64,000 bases of DNA from Urechis unicinctus (taxonomy: Eukaryota; Annelida; Polychaeta; Xenopneusta; Urechidae), in contig CM067354.1 in the NCBI GenBank assembly GCA_034190875.2, positions 71,983,299 to 72,047,298 of the forward strand. Direction: 5' to 3'. This document shows, one piece after another, positions 9,830 to 22,538 of the stretch. Below the pieces are notes generated by a model. It did not search any database. It saw only the letters and a list, made by a program, of their open reading frames with translations, and was not told the DNA's origin. Made by a program: the position numbers and the translations under genes. Position 1 is the first letter of the stretch. Every line of letters starts with the position of its first letter.

Positions 9830-12639
9830 TTCATCAGGTTGGATGATGCAATACGTGCTTGGCCGTGTTTCAAAACTGATTTAGCGCATAATGAGGCGTG
9901 ATATCATGTGTCCTTTCCAGTAGCCCTACTTTTTACAAAGGATGCATCCCTGCTGAAGCTGTATTACTTTGATTCATGCTATGAGATATACTCGTACTTT
10001 GTAGGGTGAGTGTGCTTGATGACCTTTACCAACGAACGTGAGCTTTGTCGGCATTTGAAGTTAAGATTGTGTCCAAATCTAGAATAACGATGGCTGAATA
10101 ATATTTCGTCCAAATTTTGTTCATGGGCTTTTTTATAGTAAGTCCTTATCCGTTTTTTTCCGTTTAAAAAATCGCTACAAACTATTCTGTGCTGTTTCCG
10201 CTGCAACGGAAGCTTACCAGCATGCTTCACTGTACAATACGGCCTGCCAGCAATGTAACGAAGACTCAAGCACCAAATGTATTACAGCAACATTTCAAGC
10301 AATCCTTAATTATCATGACAATGCTGGGTACAGTGCTGTTTCCGGTGCCAGTAGCTCACACGCAACATGAGAACAATAACTTAATGATAAACATAATGTT
10401 AACGTCAGCAAATCGATATAATTTGGCTCATTGATTTCGACGGGGGGGGGCGCTCAATCCATCAATCACAAAGCCTTTTGTTTAAATGCTCCCAGTTTTG
10501 ATTATGGTAAGTTTAATGCGACAAATGGGGACAAAACCTGAAAGTCGCCCCTATAATCCTATTGGCAAACCTTGACTGTACAATAAAAAGTATCATACAA
10601 TGTCTAAAGCAAACAATATCTACTGGTACATAAGAGTAGTAATAGATACCAAATATTATTTAGTACGACGGGGGACATTTACAAAACATACTATTTAGTT
10701 CACTTTTAAATATGTAAGAGCGTTCGGACAGCAAATCAATTTTTCCCTTTAACATTGTGACAGTCGAAATATTTGAGCATGTAATACACGGTTAAACGAT
10801 TTTAGAGTTCATCAAATGTTGAACATTGATGCAAAAGCAATAGGCAGAAAGTGAATTGGTTGTGCATTTCAGCAACAAACGGCACTAAAGACTACATATT
10901 GACCATAAATCCACCCTATCACAGTAGATACAAATTAACAGGCTAACATATTGATGTGTTCGATATACACAGCAGCACTACGGCGGCTTTTGAGTAGCAA
11001 GTTAATGCTTCACTATTATAGTACTACATCCCATATACCTGGGAATACCCTGGTTGACAATCTTGAATGCAAGAGGTTTCCGCGTCCATCTTTAAACACG
11101 TTAAAGTGACCGCTAGTTGGCTGGGCTCGTTGAGATGACATACGCCTAAACGGACAGATTGTTTGAAACTATTTATTCCATATTGGTTTGTATATGTTGT
11201 GTTTCTGACCTTGTTGGAATAAATCCGCATACCTTCTACTCAGTGGGTAGGTTATTTGATTTCATACACGAACAGTTATATCACTATCACAAAAATCGAG
11301 AGACCTCACGTTTTACAAGCAACCTTTCACATCTCTCTCTCGGACTAAGCTAATATTATCGTACCATTTATCTAGGAAATATCTCTACCACCTATCAACA
11401 CATGCGTATAGTGTTGCCACATATGAAACATACTTTAATATCTAAGCAGATTGAGGACAAACAAGCGAGTAGCAATATCTACTACACTTCCCATAAGACC
11501 GAACATTACATCGTTGGAAAACAAGCAAAACTCCCTCCATATACACCACACATTTGGATAGTTGCACTAAAATCTCGTTGTCTAAGTCGGAGATACATCT
11601 TTTGGTTTTTTAGTGGTCAATGCAGGTGTAACGGAAATATTGAAACGATAATGCGAAACTATACTGTAAATGCACCCGGTAATATACCAAAGTCACAGAA
11701 TGGTATCACTCAGTATGGATGGTAGGATAGAAAATAAGAGCAAACATTGTGACGACGCTTCATGTTGCATTCTGCACAGACTTTCCAACATCGCAATGCC
11801 CATTTTGTGATAGCTTGTGCTTACCAGACTGACTTTCAGTGTAACTGTAAACAGCCCATATACGTCGGATCAGAACCGCTGGCTATGATATCAGGTTTGA
11901 AAGGAATTCGTCTCTTTATATAGATTAAACCCATCGTGACAGCGCGAGCCTGACAGCAATCGCTTGATGTCGAATTCCGAATGTCTTTACATAAATGCGC
12001 TCTCTTGAGATTAGCCTTTTTATGGGTTATGAACTTGGGAATTCTCATAAAATTTCCGCCGTCGCAGAATTTCGTAACCATGAGTCTCCGGGAATCGGAG
12101 TTTCTTAATCCATCGCTGGAGCGAACAAACACTCTGGCGCATACAAATTGGTTTATACTTATACAAGGGAGACATTAATTTAAAGCTAGGCATCCCTTCC
12201 CCACTTTGTCCTTCCTCCTACAGGCTGCGTAATGTTGGAGTGCAATATAGTAAATAATGGTCAAATAGACAATCATATTTAACCCAACTAATCATCACGT
12301 CCACCAGTTGTAGTACTGGTGCTTAAACCAATACATATTTAACAGTGTTTTTGTGGTTACAACACTGCCATTGGGGAACCACTTTGGTAATGAAATCCAT
12401 AAATAAAAAACAATCCGTTTACTATGCTTATTTGTCAGGATTTTGCCGATTTTTGACTTGATTCATTGACCATTAATTTCATTGATTGGACGTACATCAT
12501 ACGAATCTGAAATATTTAATTCCAGTTTGTGATCGAATATTGTTAGCTAATGACAGACTTGCTAATGTACGTAGGGTTATCAACACGCGTCGCGACTCGA
12601 TTTTTTATGAGTCAATGTCGGGGTCGCTGATGTAGAAGC
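9830..12639. other. No recognised gene (right arm interior)
   Basis: Mirror of about 1926-4540. It has short frames only, none recognised. It includes a run of nine or more G near 10442-10450 that is absent from the left arm. Confidence 0.5.
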
Positions 12640-14215
12640 GAGGTCCCCATCATAATAGGAAACAAAAGCTTCTCAAGAAACTTTGGCGTGTAAAAGCTTA
12701 GTGTTGGTGTATGCGAGATGAAAACACACCGTAAGGCTGGTGAGCAAACACAAAGATGAAAGGAATGAAATCCCTCGATGTTATCCTCAAGACACAATGG
12801 ACAACTTAAACACTGATGGCATCGCGTGTTGCCCATGTTACCCCCCCTACATTAAAAGGACCAAAAACGGATGCTGAAAATTTACAGGCCTGTCAGTTTT
12901 GACATCAAATCATAGGCAAAGTGATGGAAGGTGCCCATGCGAGACCAAGTCTTTGGTCACATGAATGAAAACACGTTTGTTCTGAAAACACCACCTCGTT
13001 GTTTCATGAACGGAAGATCACAACAACCGCACCCAATTGCTGGAAACTCTTGAGTATTGGTCAAAGTCCCTATATGATAGCATTGGAGTGAATACAGTGT
13101 ACCTCTACTTTCAAACTGGCATTCGACCTGTGTGCCCTCACAAACGACCTCCTCACGAACGTCTATGGTTTATGGGAATACTGAGTAGTGTGTATATGTG
13201 AATCTCGGCTTTTCACTGGACCGCTACACAAATTCCATAGTTAATCGAGCAACAATCGGAAATTTGGCAACAGTCAAAGAGCGGTATAATAACCCCAGGA
13301 CAGTGTCCTCGACCCAGTTATATTCACAATTTCATAAACCAATATATCCAGTTGAGACCAATTTGCCCAATGAAGCATTTTGCAGAGTGAGGCTTATTTA
13401 TTCCCAGAGTAACAGGTAACTATTGCAGGACTGTAAGCTAACTCAGGATGACCTGAAACAAACTGCAAGAGTGGTGCTAATAGGTTGCAGCTGCAATTCC
13501 CATCCCAACATGTATACTGTCTAGCGGATCTGCCAAATTCACCCAGATTTTTCATTACCCAACATGTTTGATGGTAAATGTATTTAGTAAGAACCTTCCA
13601 TAATCTCACTGTGAAAAAGATCTTAGGGGTTTATGTGACAGTTGTTTTTTCATTTGATCATACACTCATGACCATTGTCAAGAGGTTAACAATAGCATAC
13701 ATGATTAATGTGGAGGACCTTCGCGTATATTAGACTCTGTTTTCTGACTCTAGATGCAATTGATAAGGTCGCATCTGTGTAACGCGGCACCAACGTGGTT
13801 CTCCACCCACTAGGAGAACTCGTAGAAGGTCCAAGCGCCGAGCACCCAAGAGTACCCTAACTCAGCTATGATGATATTCCTGAGAAAGCTAAAACTACCC
13901 ACATGGTAAGAATAGTAAGTAAGGGATGCTTATGAATCTTTCAAATATTTGAATGGAATACAACGCCACAGAGTCAATGTCTATTCCTTTTCAACGGTGA
14001 CTGCCGTACCCAGGAAATGGCAAGAAACTGAGGAAGAATCAAGAAAGAAACAAACACCAGAGAGCTACGTTTGTCAGGCAACAGAGTAGTGGACTGATGG
14101 AACATGACACCCGGATGGCGTAAATGATGCACCTGACAGTACAACACTTCAAAAAACTAGGCTAGACCCGACTTATTCAATATAGACCACCCAAATGATT
14201 CACAACTGCATAGCC
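12640..14215 (+). pseudogene. Non-LTR reverse transcriptase relic, right (mirror) copy
   Basis: Mirror copy of the relic at 430-1925, on the plus strand, so both 3' ends point to the palindrome tips. The RPVSLTS-type block is near 12873-12905, but small indels break every frame. The FADD region near 13376-13392 is destroyed by base changes. The KDLGVYV-like motif at about 13612-13637 carries an extra T that shifts frame. The changes are mostly short indels, as expected from read errors or from long neutral decay. Confidence 0.8.
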
Positions 14216-14628
14216 CTAGACAACCCGGTTCTGCTGCAGCGTAAATGACTGTCGTCTCATGAAGAGCGGCTCGTAACAAGGTAATATATTCCTATATACA
14301 ACCGAAGAGGATGTATATGTATATTTACGTCGTCGATTAAGGCATGTGATGCGTAAACATAGGTATAACACTACGTAAAGGTCAAATCGTATGTGTACAA
14401 ATATTCAAACGACATACAATTATCATTGTTTTAACGCACATTACAATATGTGACAGGCCTGTGAAGTGAAAAGAAGTTGCAAGGATTTTTTTAGAACCCA
14501 GCTAATGTAACAATAGAGTTTTTGTACTATCAGCCATTTTGGCACCAATTCATTGACAGTAGGCGGTCTTTTAATACACCCTATGGCAAATTAGTATAGG
14601 CGAACCTGGTAGTGTGGATGTGCATGCA
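14216..14628. other. Outer tip of right arm, no gene seen
   Basis: Mirror of 1-429, ending with TGCATGCA at 14621-14628. No coding features. Confidence 0.5.
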
Positions 14629-15138
14629 ATCTAACAAGATCATCTTCATGATTAACCAGTAACCGAATCAGCAGCTCTATTGCACTTTTAAAAGCACGTC
14701 GGCAAAACAGCCGAAATCCGTGTACCCATGCTACAACATGAACAATGCTTGGCAAAGCATGGCGTCCTTAAGCGACAGGGAAACCCGGTGATATTGCGGC
14801 CTATTTTTTATTTTTTCTGTGTGTTTTGCTTTCAGTTGAGGTACATGATATTGTTTTTTACCATATGGATAGCAAATCCCTATACCTTAAGTAGAACTCA
14901 AAATCTACATAAGAGAATCGTTTTTTGAAGGGTACACGTTTAGCAACGGCAAATTTCGATGGTCAGATGCTATGTCAATTGGGCAATATCAAATTTCATA
15001 CGAAATAAAGTGATAATGGTGATCGAAATGATATTTAAAAGAAATATACAAAATTGAAGTAATACTATCTATTATTAAGAAACACACACTGGGCGTTTGG
15101 CTGATGACCAAATGCGCGATTGCTGACCTAATTCGTTA
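14629..15138. other. Unique junction sequence, nothing recognised
   Basis: AT-rich DNA between the palindrome and the microsatellite. A 66-residue frame at 14728-14928 (+) is rich in aromatic and hydrophobic residues, with no motif or neighbour to support it as a gene. Confidence 0.5.
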
Positions 15139-15185
15139 GTATGTATGTATGCATGATGTGTGTATGTATGTATTATGTATGTATG

Positions 15186-15216
<31 letters not shown>

Positions 15217-15895
15217 TGTATGTATGTAGTATGTAATGTATGTATGTATGTACTGTATGTCTGTCTGTATTCTGTTGATGTATGTCTGTTGTACTGCTGT
15301 GTCATGTTGTTGTATTGTATGTAGTGTACTGTTTTGTATGTATGTATGTCTGTATGTATGCTTTGTCTGTAATGCTGCTTTGTCTGTATGTTGTATGTCT
15401 GTTGTATGTATGTCCTGTATGTTGTATGTATACTGTGTATGTATGTATGTCTGTATGTATGTTGTATGTCGTGTTGTATTTATGTATGTGTATGTATGTT
15501 GTATGTGTATTGTATGTATTTGTTGTCTGTATGTATGTATGATGCATGTCTGTATGTATGTTGTGTTTATGTCATGTATGTATGTTGTATGTATGTATGT
15601 CTGTCTGTATGTATGTATGTCTTGTATGTTGTCTGTTGTATGTTGTATGTATGTATGTTGTATGTCTGTATGTATGTATGTATGTGTATGTATGTCTGTT
15701 TATGTATGTATGTATGTTGTATGTATGTATTATGTATGTATGTATGTATGTGTATGTATGTATGTTATGTTATTAATGTATGTCTGTATGTTGTATGTAT
15801 GTATGTATGTATGTATTATGTATGTATGTTTGTATGTATGTATGCTGTATGTGTTATGTTTTATGTTTATTATGTATGTTGTATGTTTTTATTAT
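15139..15895 (+). repeat. TGTA-rich tetranucleotide microsatellite
   Basis: About 750 bases of (TGTA)n with frequent TGTC, TTG and other interruptions. The purest stretch is near 15175-15235. Translation gives only Met-Tyr-Val-Cys low-complexity frames, which are not genes. The interruptions rise toward the 3' side. Confidence 0.95.
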
Positions 15896-16140
15896 TTGTA
15901 GTTGTTTAAGTATGTTTTTGTTTTTTTTTGTTGTTTTTTTGTTTTTTTTGTTTTGGGGGGCGTAACAAAAAAAAAAAAAAAAAAATTTGAGCGTTTTTTT
16001 TTTTTTTTGTTGTCGCTTAGTTTTTGTTGTTGTTTGTTGTTGTCCTGCCTTTTTTTTGTTTTGTTCTGTGTGTTGGTTCATGTTGTTTCTTTTATGTCGT
16101 ATGTTTGCATGATGTTGTATGACTTTTTTTTTCGAAAATT
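15896..16140. repeat. T-rich and A-rich low-complexity tract
   Basis: Long T runs broken by G, one A run of about 20 near 15966-15985, then more T runs. This could be true low-complexity DNA or poor consensus in a hard region. Confidence 0.85.
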
Positions 16141-16423
16141 CAACCCAAAAGAAAATAGGCGTTTTTGAGGGAACTCTGCTCCCAAAATCCAACGAAAATC
16201 AATGGTCCCTTTTTAAATTGAGCGGATCTCATTGTGCACCTGCTTAAACAAACAGGAGCGTCTGAACCTTTGATTACTTTTTAAAAACAACTTTAAACGA
16301 CTGGGTTTCTCACTGGGTGTGTTACAATGTGGAATCTTTTATACCTGATGAAAACCCGCTCAATCAAAAATGAAAGATCTTATTCTGCTTATGTCGTCGT
16401 TTTTTCCGCTTTTAACATCACAG

Positions 16424-16600
16424 TATCACCATCATCATCTCCTCTCATCATCATCATCTCATCATCATCTCTCGCCGTCGTCGTCGCGTCGGGATTTATC
16501 ATCTCACAGTCATCTCATCACATCTTTATCATCTCATCATCTCATCATCATCATCTATTCATCATCAAATCATTCTCGTTGTCGTCGTCATCCATCATCT
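16424..16600 (+). repeat. ATC/TCA trinucleotide-type repeat
   Basis: Imperfect (TCA)n with CTC interruptions and a short GTCGTCGTC insert near 16480-16490. Frames through it are serine, histidine or isoleucine rich and are not credible genes. Confidence 0.85.
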
Positions 16601-16639
16601 TACATCATACAAAAAACCTTCATCAAAATCGTCATCCGC

Positions 16640-17342
16640 ACCATTAGGGGTTTTTATTAATCACCGGGACAATTGCAATTTTCAAACTTACTTCTATCAT
16701 TTTAGTCAAAGCGTACCTAAACAAAGGTACCGGGGGTCGAGATTTTCATCACCCCCGTTTTTAAAAATTCCCCCAAATAGTCATTAGTTAAAACCCCCAA
16801 CCCCCGGGGCTGTTCTTTAAATGGCACCGCCCTATATGGTTTCCCACCAATCAGAATCAAACAAAACACCTAGCGTTACGCGGGGGTTTAAAACATATAT
16901 GGGCCCTTTACCTATCGATGTAGGACGGGAACCCGCATCGGAACAATGCAGCATGGGGCGTCGTCCTTTTTTGGTTCCAGTAAGGGTTTTTTCTTGTTTA
17001 AGCGACTTGGAATTATTTCAGTGCAACCCATCGAAAAACAATTTCTATCAGTAGTCAATTTTCCGCTTTTTGTTATTTGAGTTCGGTATTAAAGTTATCG
17101 ATAGATGGGGAAAAAATGTTCTGTCTGCTTCAGTATGCCCAAAAAAATTACACGGGGGGATTTTGATGGTGGTTACTTTTAAGTTAGTTTGGTTCCCTAA
17201 CTTATCCTTTTTTAAAAAGAAAAATTTGTTGGTAAATTGCCTTTGAGTTTTGACTTCAAATACAAACCCGGGATTTCTCTGGGGTCCAGTAAAAAAGTCC
17301 CCGGTTTTTAAACGGTGCAGCTACCTTAATCTGGCGGTAGCA
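16640..17342. other. Homopolymer-rich stretch before the first gap, nothing recognised
   Basis: Runs such as CCCCC, GGGGG and TTTTTT alternate densely. A 77-residue frame at 16821-17054 (+) has no recognisable motif. The style differs from both neighbours and suggests poor consensus at a contig end. Confidence 0.5.
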
Positions 17343-17442
17343 NNNNNNNNNNNNNNNNNNNNNNNNNNNNNNNNNNNNNNNNNNNNNNNNNNNNNNNNNN
17401 NNNNNNNNNNNNNNNNNNNNNNNNNNNNNNNNNNNNNNNNNN
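17343..17442. other. Assembly gap (100 N)
   Basis: Exactly 100 N, the usual placeholder for a gap of unknown size. The tRNA array starts directly after it, so the physical link between the palindrome side and the array is unproven. Confidence 0.99.
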
Positions 17443-17578
17443 CTGACAAAATGAACTACATACGTCCAGTTACAGAGAGTGACCTGTTCGCTCATATGTT
17501 TCACTGAAAGCGCTTGATTGGTGGCTATGAACATCAATAGTTTACACTATAGAGGCCGTTTGGCTAAAATAACCAATT

Positions 17579-17661
17579 CGCAGCCGATAAGGGTTCGAAC
17601 CTGTGCGGGGAGACCCCATTGGATTTCATGTCCAACGCCTTAACCACTCGGCCACGACTGC
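17579..17661 (-). tRNA. tRNA-Ser(TGA), variant copy
   Basis: First copy after the gap, 83 nt. The 3' half of the T stem reads CCCTTATCGG in place of CCCTGTCGG, and base 33 (normally U before the anticodon) is A. Spacer subtype is A' (CTATAGAG). Probably a pseudogene. Confidence 0.75.
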
Positions 17662-18830
17662 TCCATGAAGTGGCATCAATGATTGTACGACATAACTTGG
17701 GTCAATAAATTACGCCTATTAGCCAATAAATGTCCCTTACAACACTTAGCACCCTATGCTAAATTTGGTATCTGCCTCATCGATCATTCTCATGATTTAA
17801 TATTTGCTGCCATTGCTACCAAATGGACTTAAAGAGCAGATGCACAAATAGTGATTATACCTTTAGATTGGCGAAATCAGAACATTGATGTGATTTAGCT
17901 CTTTATTTGCAAGACTATGAATACAAGATTCGTTCTTCTTTCTGTGATTATTCCAGTGATTAAGTGCTCAATGATATTTGTGTACAATTGATTCATAAAC
18001 CAATTGCATAAAATCTGATAGGAACACTCAATTATAGAACAGTAAACATTTGGTCCATTAGTTATACATACCCTAAATTTATTCCTTCTTCTACCAAATG
18101 GACTTATAGAGCAGATGCAAAATTAGTAATTATACCTTTAGATTGGCGAAATCAGAACATTGATGTGATTTAGCTCTTTATTTGCAAGATTATGAATACG
18201 AGATTCATTCTTCTTTCTGTGATTATTCCAGGGATTAAGTGCTCAATGATATTTGTGTACAATTGATCCACAAACCAATTGCATAAAATCTGATGGGAAC
18301 ACTCAATTATAGAACAGTGAACATTTGGTCCATTAGTTATGCATACCCTAAATGTATTCCTTCTTCTACCAAATTGACTTATAGAGCAGATGCAAAAATA
18401 GTAATTATACCTTTAGATTGGCGAAATCAGAACATTGATGTGATTTAGCTCTTTATTGCAAGACTATGAATACGAGATTCATTCTTCTTTCTGTGAATTA
18501 TTTCCAGGGATTAAGTGCTCAAATGATATTTGTGTACAATTGATTCATAAACCATTGCATAAAATCTTATAGGAACACTCAATTATATAACAGTGAACAT
18601 TTGGTCCATTAGTTATGCATACCCTAAATGTATTCCTTCTTCCTTCCGCACGCCAACTCCGAAAGTAATCTTTGCTGTTTACCAATAAATAACCTGACAA
18701 AATGAACTACATACGTCCAGTTTACAGAGAGTGACCTGTTCGCTCATATATTTCACTGAAAGCGCTTGATTGGTGGCTATGAACATCAATAGTTTACGCT
18801 ATAGAGGCCGTTTGGCTAAAATAACCAATT

Positions 18831-18912
18831 CGCAGCCGATAAGGGTTCGAACCTGTGCGGGAGACCCCATTGGATTTCAAGTCCAACGCCTTAACCACTC
18901 GGCCACGACTGC
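18831..18912 (-). tRNA. tRNA-Ser(TGA), T-arm variant
   Basis: Same T-arm change (CCCTTATCGG) and the A' spacer CTATAGAG. One G is lost in the long variable arm. It follows the only unit with three subrepeats. Confidence 0.75.
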
Positions 18913-19530
18913 TCCATGAAGTGGCATCAATGATTGTACGACATAACTTGGGTCAATAAATTACGCCTATTAGCCAATAAATGTCCCTTACAACACTTAG
19001 CACCCTATGCTAAATTTGGTATCTGCCTCATCGATCATTCTCATGATTTAATATTTGCTGCCATTGCTACCAAATGGACTTAAAGAGCAGATGCACAAAT
19101 AGTGATTATACCTTTAGATTGGCGAAATCAGAACATTGATGCGATTTAGCTCTTTATTTGCAAGACTATGAATACAAGATTCATTCTTCTTTCTGTGATT
19201 ATTCCAGTGATTAAGTGCTCAATGATATTTGTGTACAATTGATTCATAAACCAATTGCATAAAATCTGATAGGAACACTCAATTATAGAACAGTGAACAT
19301 TTGGTCCATTAGTTATGCATACCCTAAATGTATTCCTTCTTCTTCCGCACGCCAACTCCGAAAGTAATCCGTGCTGTTACTCAAATAAATAACCTGACAA
19401 AATGAACTACATACGTCCAGTTACAGAGAGTGACCTGTTCGCTCATATGTTTTCACTGAAAGCGCTTGATTGGTTGCTATGAACATCAATAGTTAATGCA
19501 ATAGAGGCCGTTTTGCTAAAATAACCAATT

Positions 19531-19614
19531 CGCAGCCGACAGGGTTCGAACCTGTGCGGGGAGAGACCCCATTGGATTTCAAGTCCAACGCCTTAACCAC
19601 TCGGCCACGACTGC
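19531..19614 (-). tRNA. tRNA-Ser(TGA), two extra bases in variable arm
   Basis: 84 nt. All arms are canonical except for a GA duplication in the variable-arm stem. The spacer is a mix of B and A types. The neighbouring unit is short (700 bp). Confidence 0.8.
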
Positions 19615-20491
19615 TCCATGAAGTGGTATCAATGATTGTACGACATAACTTGGGTCAATAAATTACGCCTATTAGCCAATAAATGTCCCTTACAACACTT
19701 AGCACCCTATGCTAAATTTGGTATCTGCCTCATCGATCATTCTCATGATTTAATATTTGCTGCCATTGCTACCAAATGGACTTAAAGAGCAGATGCACAA
19801 TAGTGATTATACCTTTAGATTGGCGAATCAGAACATTGATGTGATTTAGCTCTTTATTTGCAAGACTATGAATACAAGATTCATTCTTCTTTCTGTGATT
19901 ATTCCAGTGATTAAGTGCTCAATGATATTTGTGTACAATTGATTCATAAACCAATTGCATAAAATCTGATAGGAACACTCAATTATAGAACAGTGAACAT
20001 TTGGTCCATTAGTTATGCATACCCTAAATGTATTCCTTCTTCTACCAAATGGACTTATAGAGCAGATGCAAAAATAGTAATTATACCTTTAGATTGGCGA
20101 AATCAGAACATTGATGTGATTTAGCTCTTTATTTGCAAGACTATGAATACGAGATTCATTCTTCTTTCTGTGATTATTCCAGGGATTAAGTGCTCAATGA
20201 TATTTGTGTACAATTGATTCATAAACCAATTGCATAAAATCTGATGGGAACACTCAATTATAGAACAGTGAACATTTGGTCCATTAGTTATGCATACCCT
20301 AAATGTATTCCTTCTTCTTCCGCACGCCAACTCCGAAAGTAATCCGTGCTGTTACTCAAATAAATAACCTGACAAAATGAACTACATACGTCCAGTTACA
20401 GAGAGTGACCTGTTCGCTCATATGTTTCACTGAAAGCGCTTGATTGGTGGCTATGAACATCAATAGTTTACACAATAGAGGCCGTTTTGCT

Positions 20492-20495
20492 AAAA
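20492..20495 (-). terminator. Pol III T4 terminator (example, minus strand)
   Basis: Four T on the minus strand starting 10 bases after the tRNA 3' end, the minimal RNA polymerase III stop. It is conserved at the same offset in most units. Confidence 0.7.
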
Positions 20496-20504
20496 TAACC
20501 AATT

Positions 20505-20586
20505 CGCAGCCGACAGGGTTCGAACCTGTGCGGGGAGACCCCATTGGATTTCAAGTCCAACGCCTTAACCACTCGGCCACGACTGC
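20505..20586 (-). tRNA. tRNA-Ser(TGA), canonical copy
   Basis: Archetype of the array; it delivers serine to UCN codons in cytosolic translation. The acceptor stem GCAGTCG pairs with CGGCTGC (one G-U) and the discriminator is G. The D arm carries the A box TGGCCGAGTGG. The anticodon stem TTGGA/TCCAA closes the loop CTTGAAA, with anticodon TGA at gene bases 34-36. A long class II variable arm (GGGG-TCT-CCCC) is typical of serine. The T arm ACAGG/CCTGT has the B box GGTTCGAACCC. There is no intron and no encoded CCA. A T4 run lies 10 bases beyond the 3' end. Spacer type A. Confidence 0.97.
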
Positions 20587-21482
20587 TCCATGAAGTAGCA
20601 ACAATGATTGTACGACATAACTTGGGTCAATAAATTACGCCTATTAGCCAATAAATGTCCCTTACAACACTTAGCACCCTATGCTAAATTTGGTATCTGC
20701 CTCATCGATCATTCTCATGATTTAATATTTGCTGCCATTGCTACCAAATGGACTTAAAGAGCAGATGCACAAATAGTGATTATACCTTTAGATTGGCGAA
20801 ATCAGAACATTGATGCGATTTAGCTCTTTATTTGCAAGACTATGAATACAAGATTCATTCTTCTTCTTTCTGTGATTATTCCAGTGATTAAGTGCTCAAT
20901 GATATTTGTGTACAATTGATTCATAAACCAATTGCATAAAATCTGATAGGAACAATCAATTATAGAACAGTGAACATTTGGTCCATTATTTATGCATACC
21001 CTAAATGTATTCCTTCTTCTACCAAATGGACTTATAGAGCAGATGCAAAAATAGTATTTATACCTTTAGATTGGCGAAATCAGAACATTGATGTGATTTA
21101 GCTCTTTATTTGCAAGACTATGAATACGAGATTCATTCTTCTTTCTGTGATTATTCCAGGGATTAAGTGCTCAATGATATTTGTGTACAATTGATTCATA
21201 AACCAATTGCATAAAATCTTATAGGAACACTCAATTATATAACAGTGAACATTTGGTCCATTAGTTATGCATACCCTAAATGTATTCCTTCTTCTTCCGC
21301 ACGCCAACTCCGAAAGTAATCCGTGCTGTTACTCAAATAAATAACCTGACAAAATGAACTACATACGTCCAGTTACAGAGAGTGACCTGTTCGCTCATAT
21401 ATTTCATTGAAAGCGCTTGATTGGTTGCTATGAACATCAATAGTTAATGCCAATAAAAGCCGTTTGGCTAAAATAACCAATT

Positions 21483-21564
21483 CGCAGCCGACAGGGTTCG
21501 AACCTGTGCGGGGAGACCCCATTGGATTTCAAGTCCAACGCCTTAACCACTCGGCCACGACTGC
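21483..21564 (-). tRNA. tRNA-Ser(TGA), canonical copy
   Basis: 82 nt and identical to the archetype at 20505-20586. Spacer type B; upstream hexamer TTACAA. Confidence 0.96.
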
Positions 21565-22456
21565 TCCATGAAGTTGTAACAATGATTGTACGACATAACT
21601 TGGGTCAATAAATTACGCCTATTAGCCAATAAATGTCCCTTACAACACTTAGCACCCTATGCTAAATTTGGTATCTGCCTCATCGATCATTCTCATGATT
21701 TAATATTTGCTGCCATTGCTACCAAATGGACTTAAAGAGCAGATGCACAAATAGTGATTATACCTTTAGATTGGCGAAATCAGAACATTGATGCGATTTA
21801 GCTCTTTATTTGCAAGACTATGAATACAAGATTCGTTCTTCTTTCTGTGATTATTCCAGTGATTAAGTGCTCAATGATATTTGTGTACAATTGATTCATA
21901 AACCAATTGCATAAAATCTGATAGGAACAATCAATTATAGAACAGTGAACATTTGGTCCATTATTTATGCATACCCTAAATGTATTCCTTCTTCTACCAA
22001 ATGGACTTATAGAGCAGATGCAAAAATAGTAATTATACCTTTAGATTGGCGAAATCAGAACATTGATGTGATTTAGCTCTTTATTTGCAAGACTATGAAT
22101 ACGAGATTCATTCTTCTTTCTGTGATTATTCCAGTGATTAAGTGCTCAATGATATTTGTGTACAATTGATTCATAAACCAATTGCATAAAATCTTATAGG
22201 AACACTCAATTATATAACAGTGAACATTTGGTCCATTAGTTATGCATACCCTAAATGTATTCCTTCATCTTCCGCAAGCCAACTCCGAAAGTAATCCGTG
22301 CTGTTACTCAAATAAATAACCTGACAAAATGAACTACATACGTCCAGTTACAGAGAGTGACCTGTTCGCTCATATATTTCACTGAAAGCGCTTGATTGGT
22401 GGCTATGAACATCAATAGTTTACACAATAGAGGCCGTTTTGCTAAAATAACCAATT

Positions 22457-22538
22457 CGCAGCCGACAGGGTTCGAACCTGTGCGGGGAGACCCCATTGGA
22501 TTTCAAGTCCAACGCCTTAACCACTCGGCCACGACTGC
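22457..22538 (-). tRNA. tRNA-Ser(TGA), canonical copy
   Basis: 82 nt and identical to the archetype. Spacer type A; upstream hexamer TTGCTA. Confidence 0.96.

Larger units (their letters stand above)
7963..14628. repeat. Right arm of giant inverted repeat
   Basis: This is the mirror copy of 1-6254. It is about 410 bases longer, and the excess is spread along its length: about 115 extra bases over the outer 2.3 kb, about 196 over the next 2.5 kb and about 101 over the inner 1.4 kb. Frames readable in the left arm are broken here by many one- to six-base insertions and deletions. After TGCATGCA at 14621-14628 the sequence runs into DNA with no partner in the window. Confidence 0.9.

Noticed and set aside
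1..14628. Polinton/Maverick or other DNA transposon with terminal inverted repeats
   Set aside because: The inverted part makes up nearly the whole region, the loop lacks integrase, polymerase B or capsid-like frames, and no target duplication is visible.
15236..15909. Long frames rich in Met-Tyr-Val-Cys
   Set aside because: They are translations of the TGTA microsatellite, open in several frames and on both strands.
16327..16660. Serine/histidine-rich frames
   Set aside because: They translate the ATC-type trinucleotide repeat in alternative frames.
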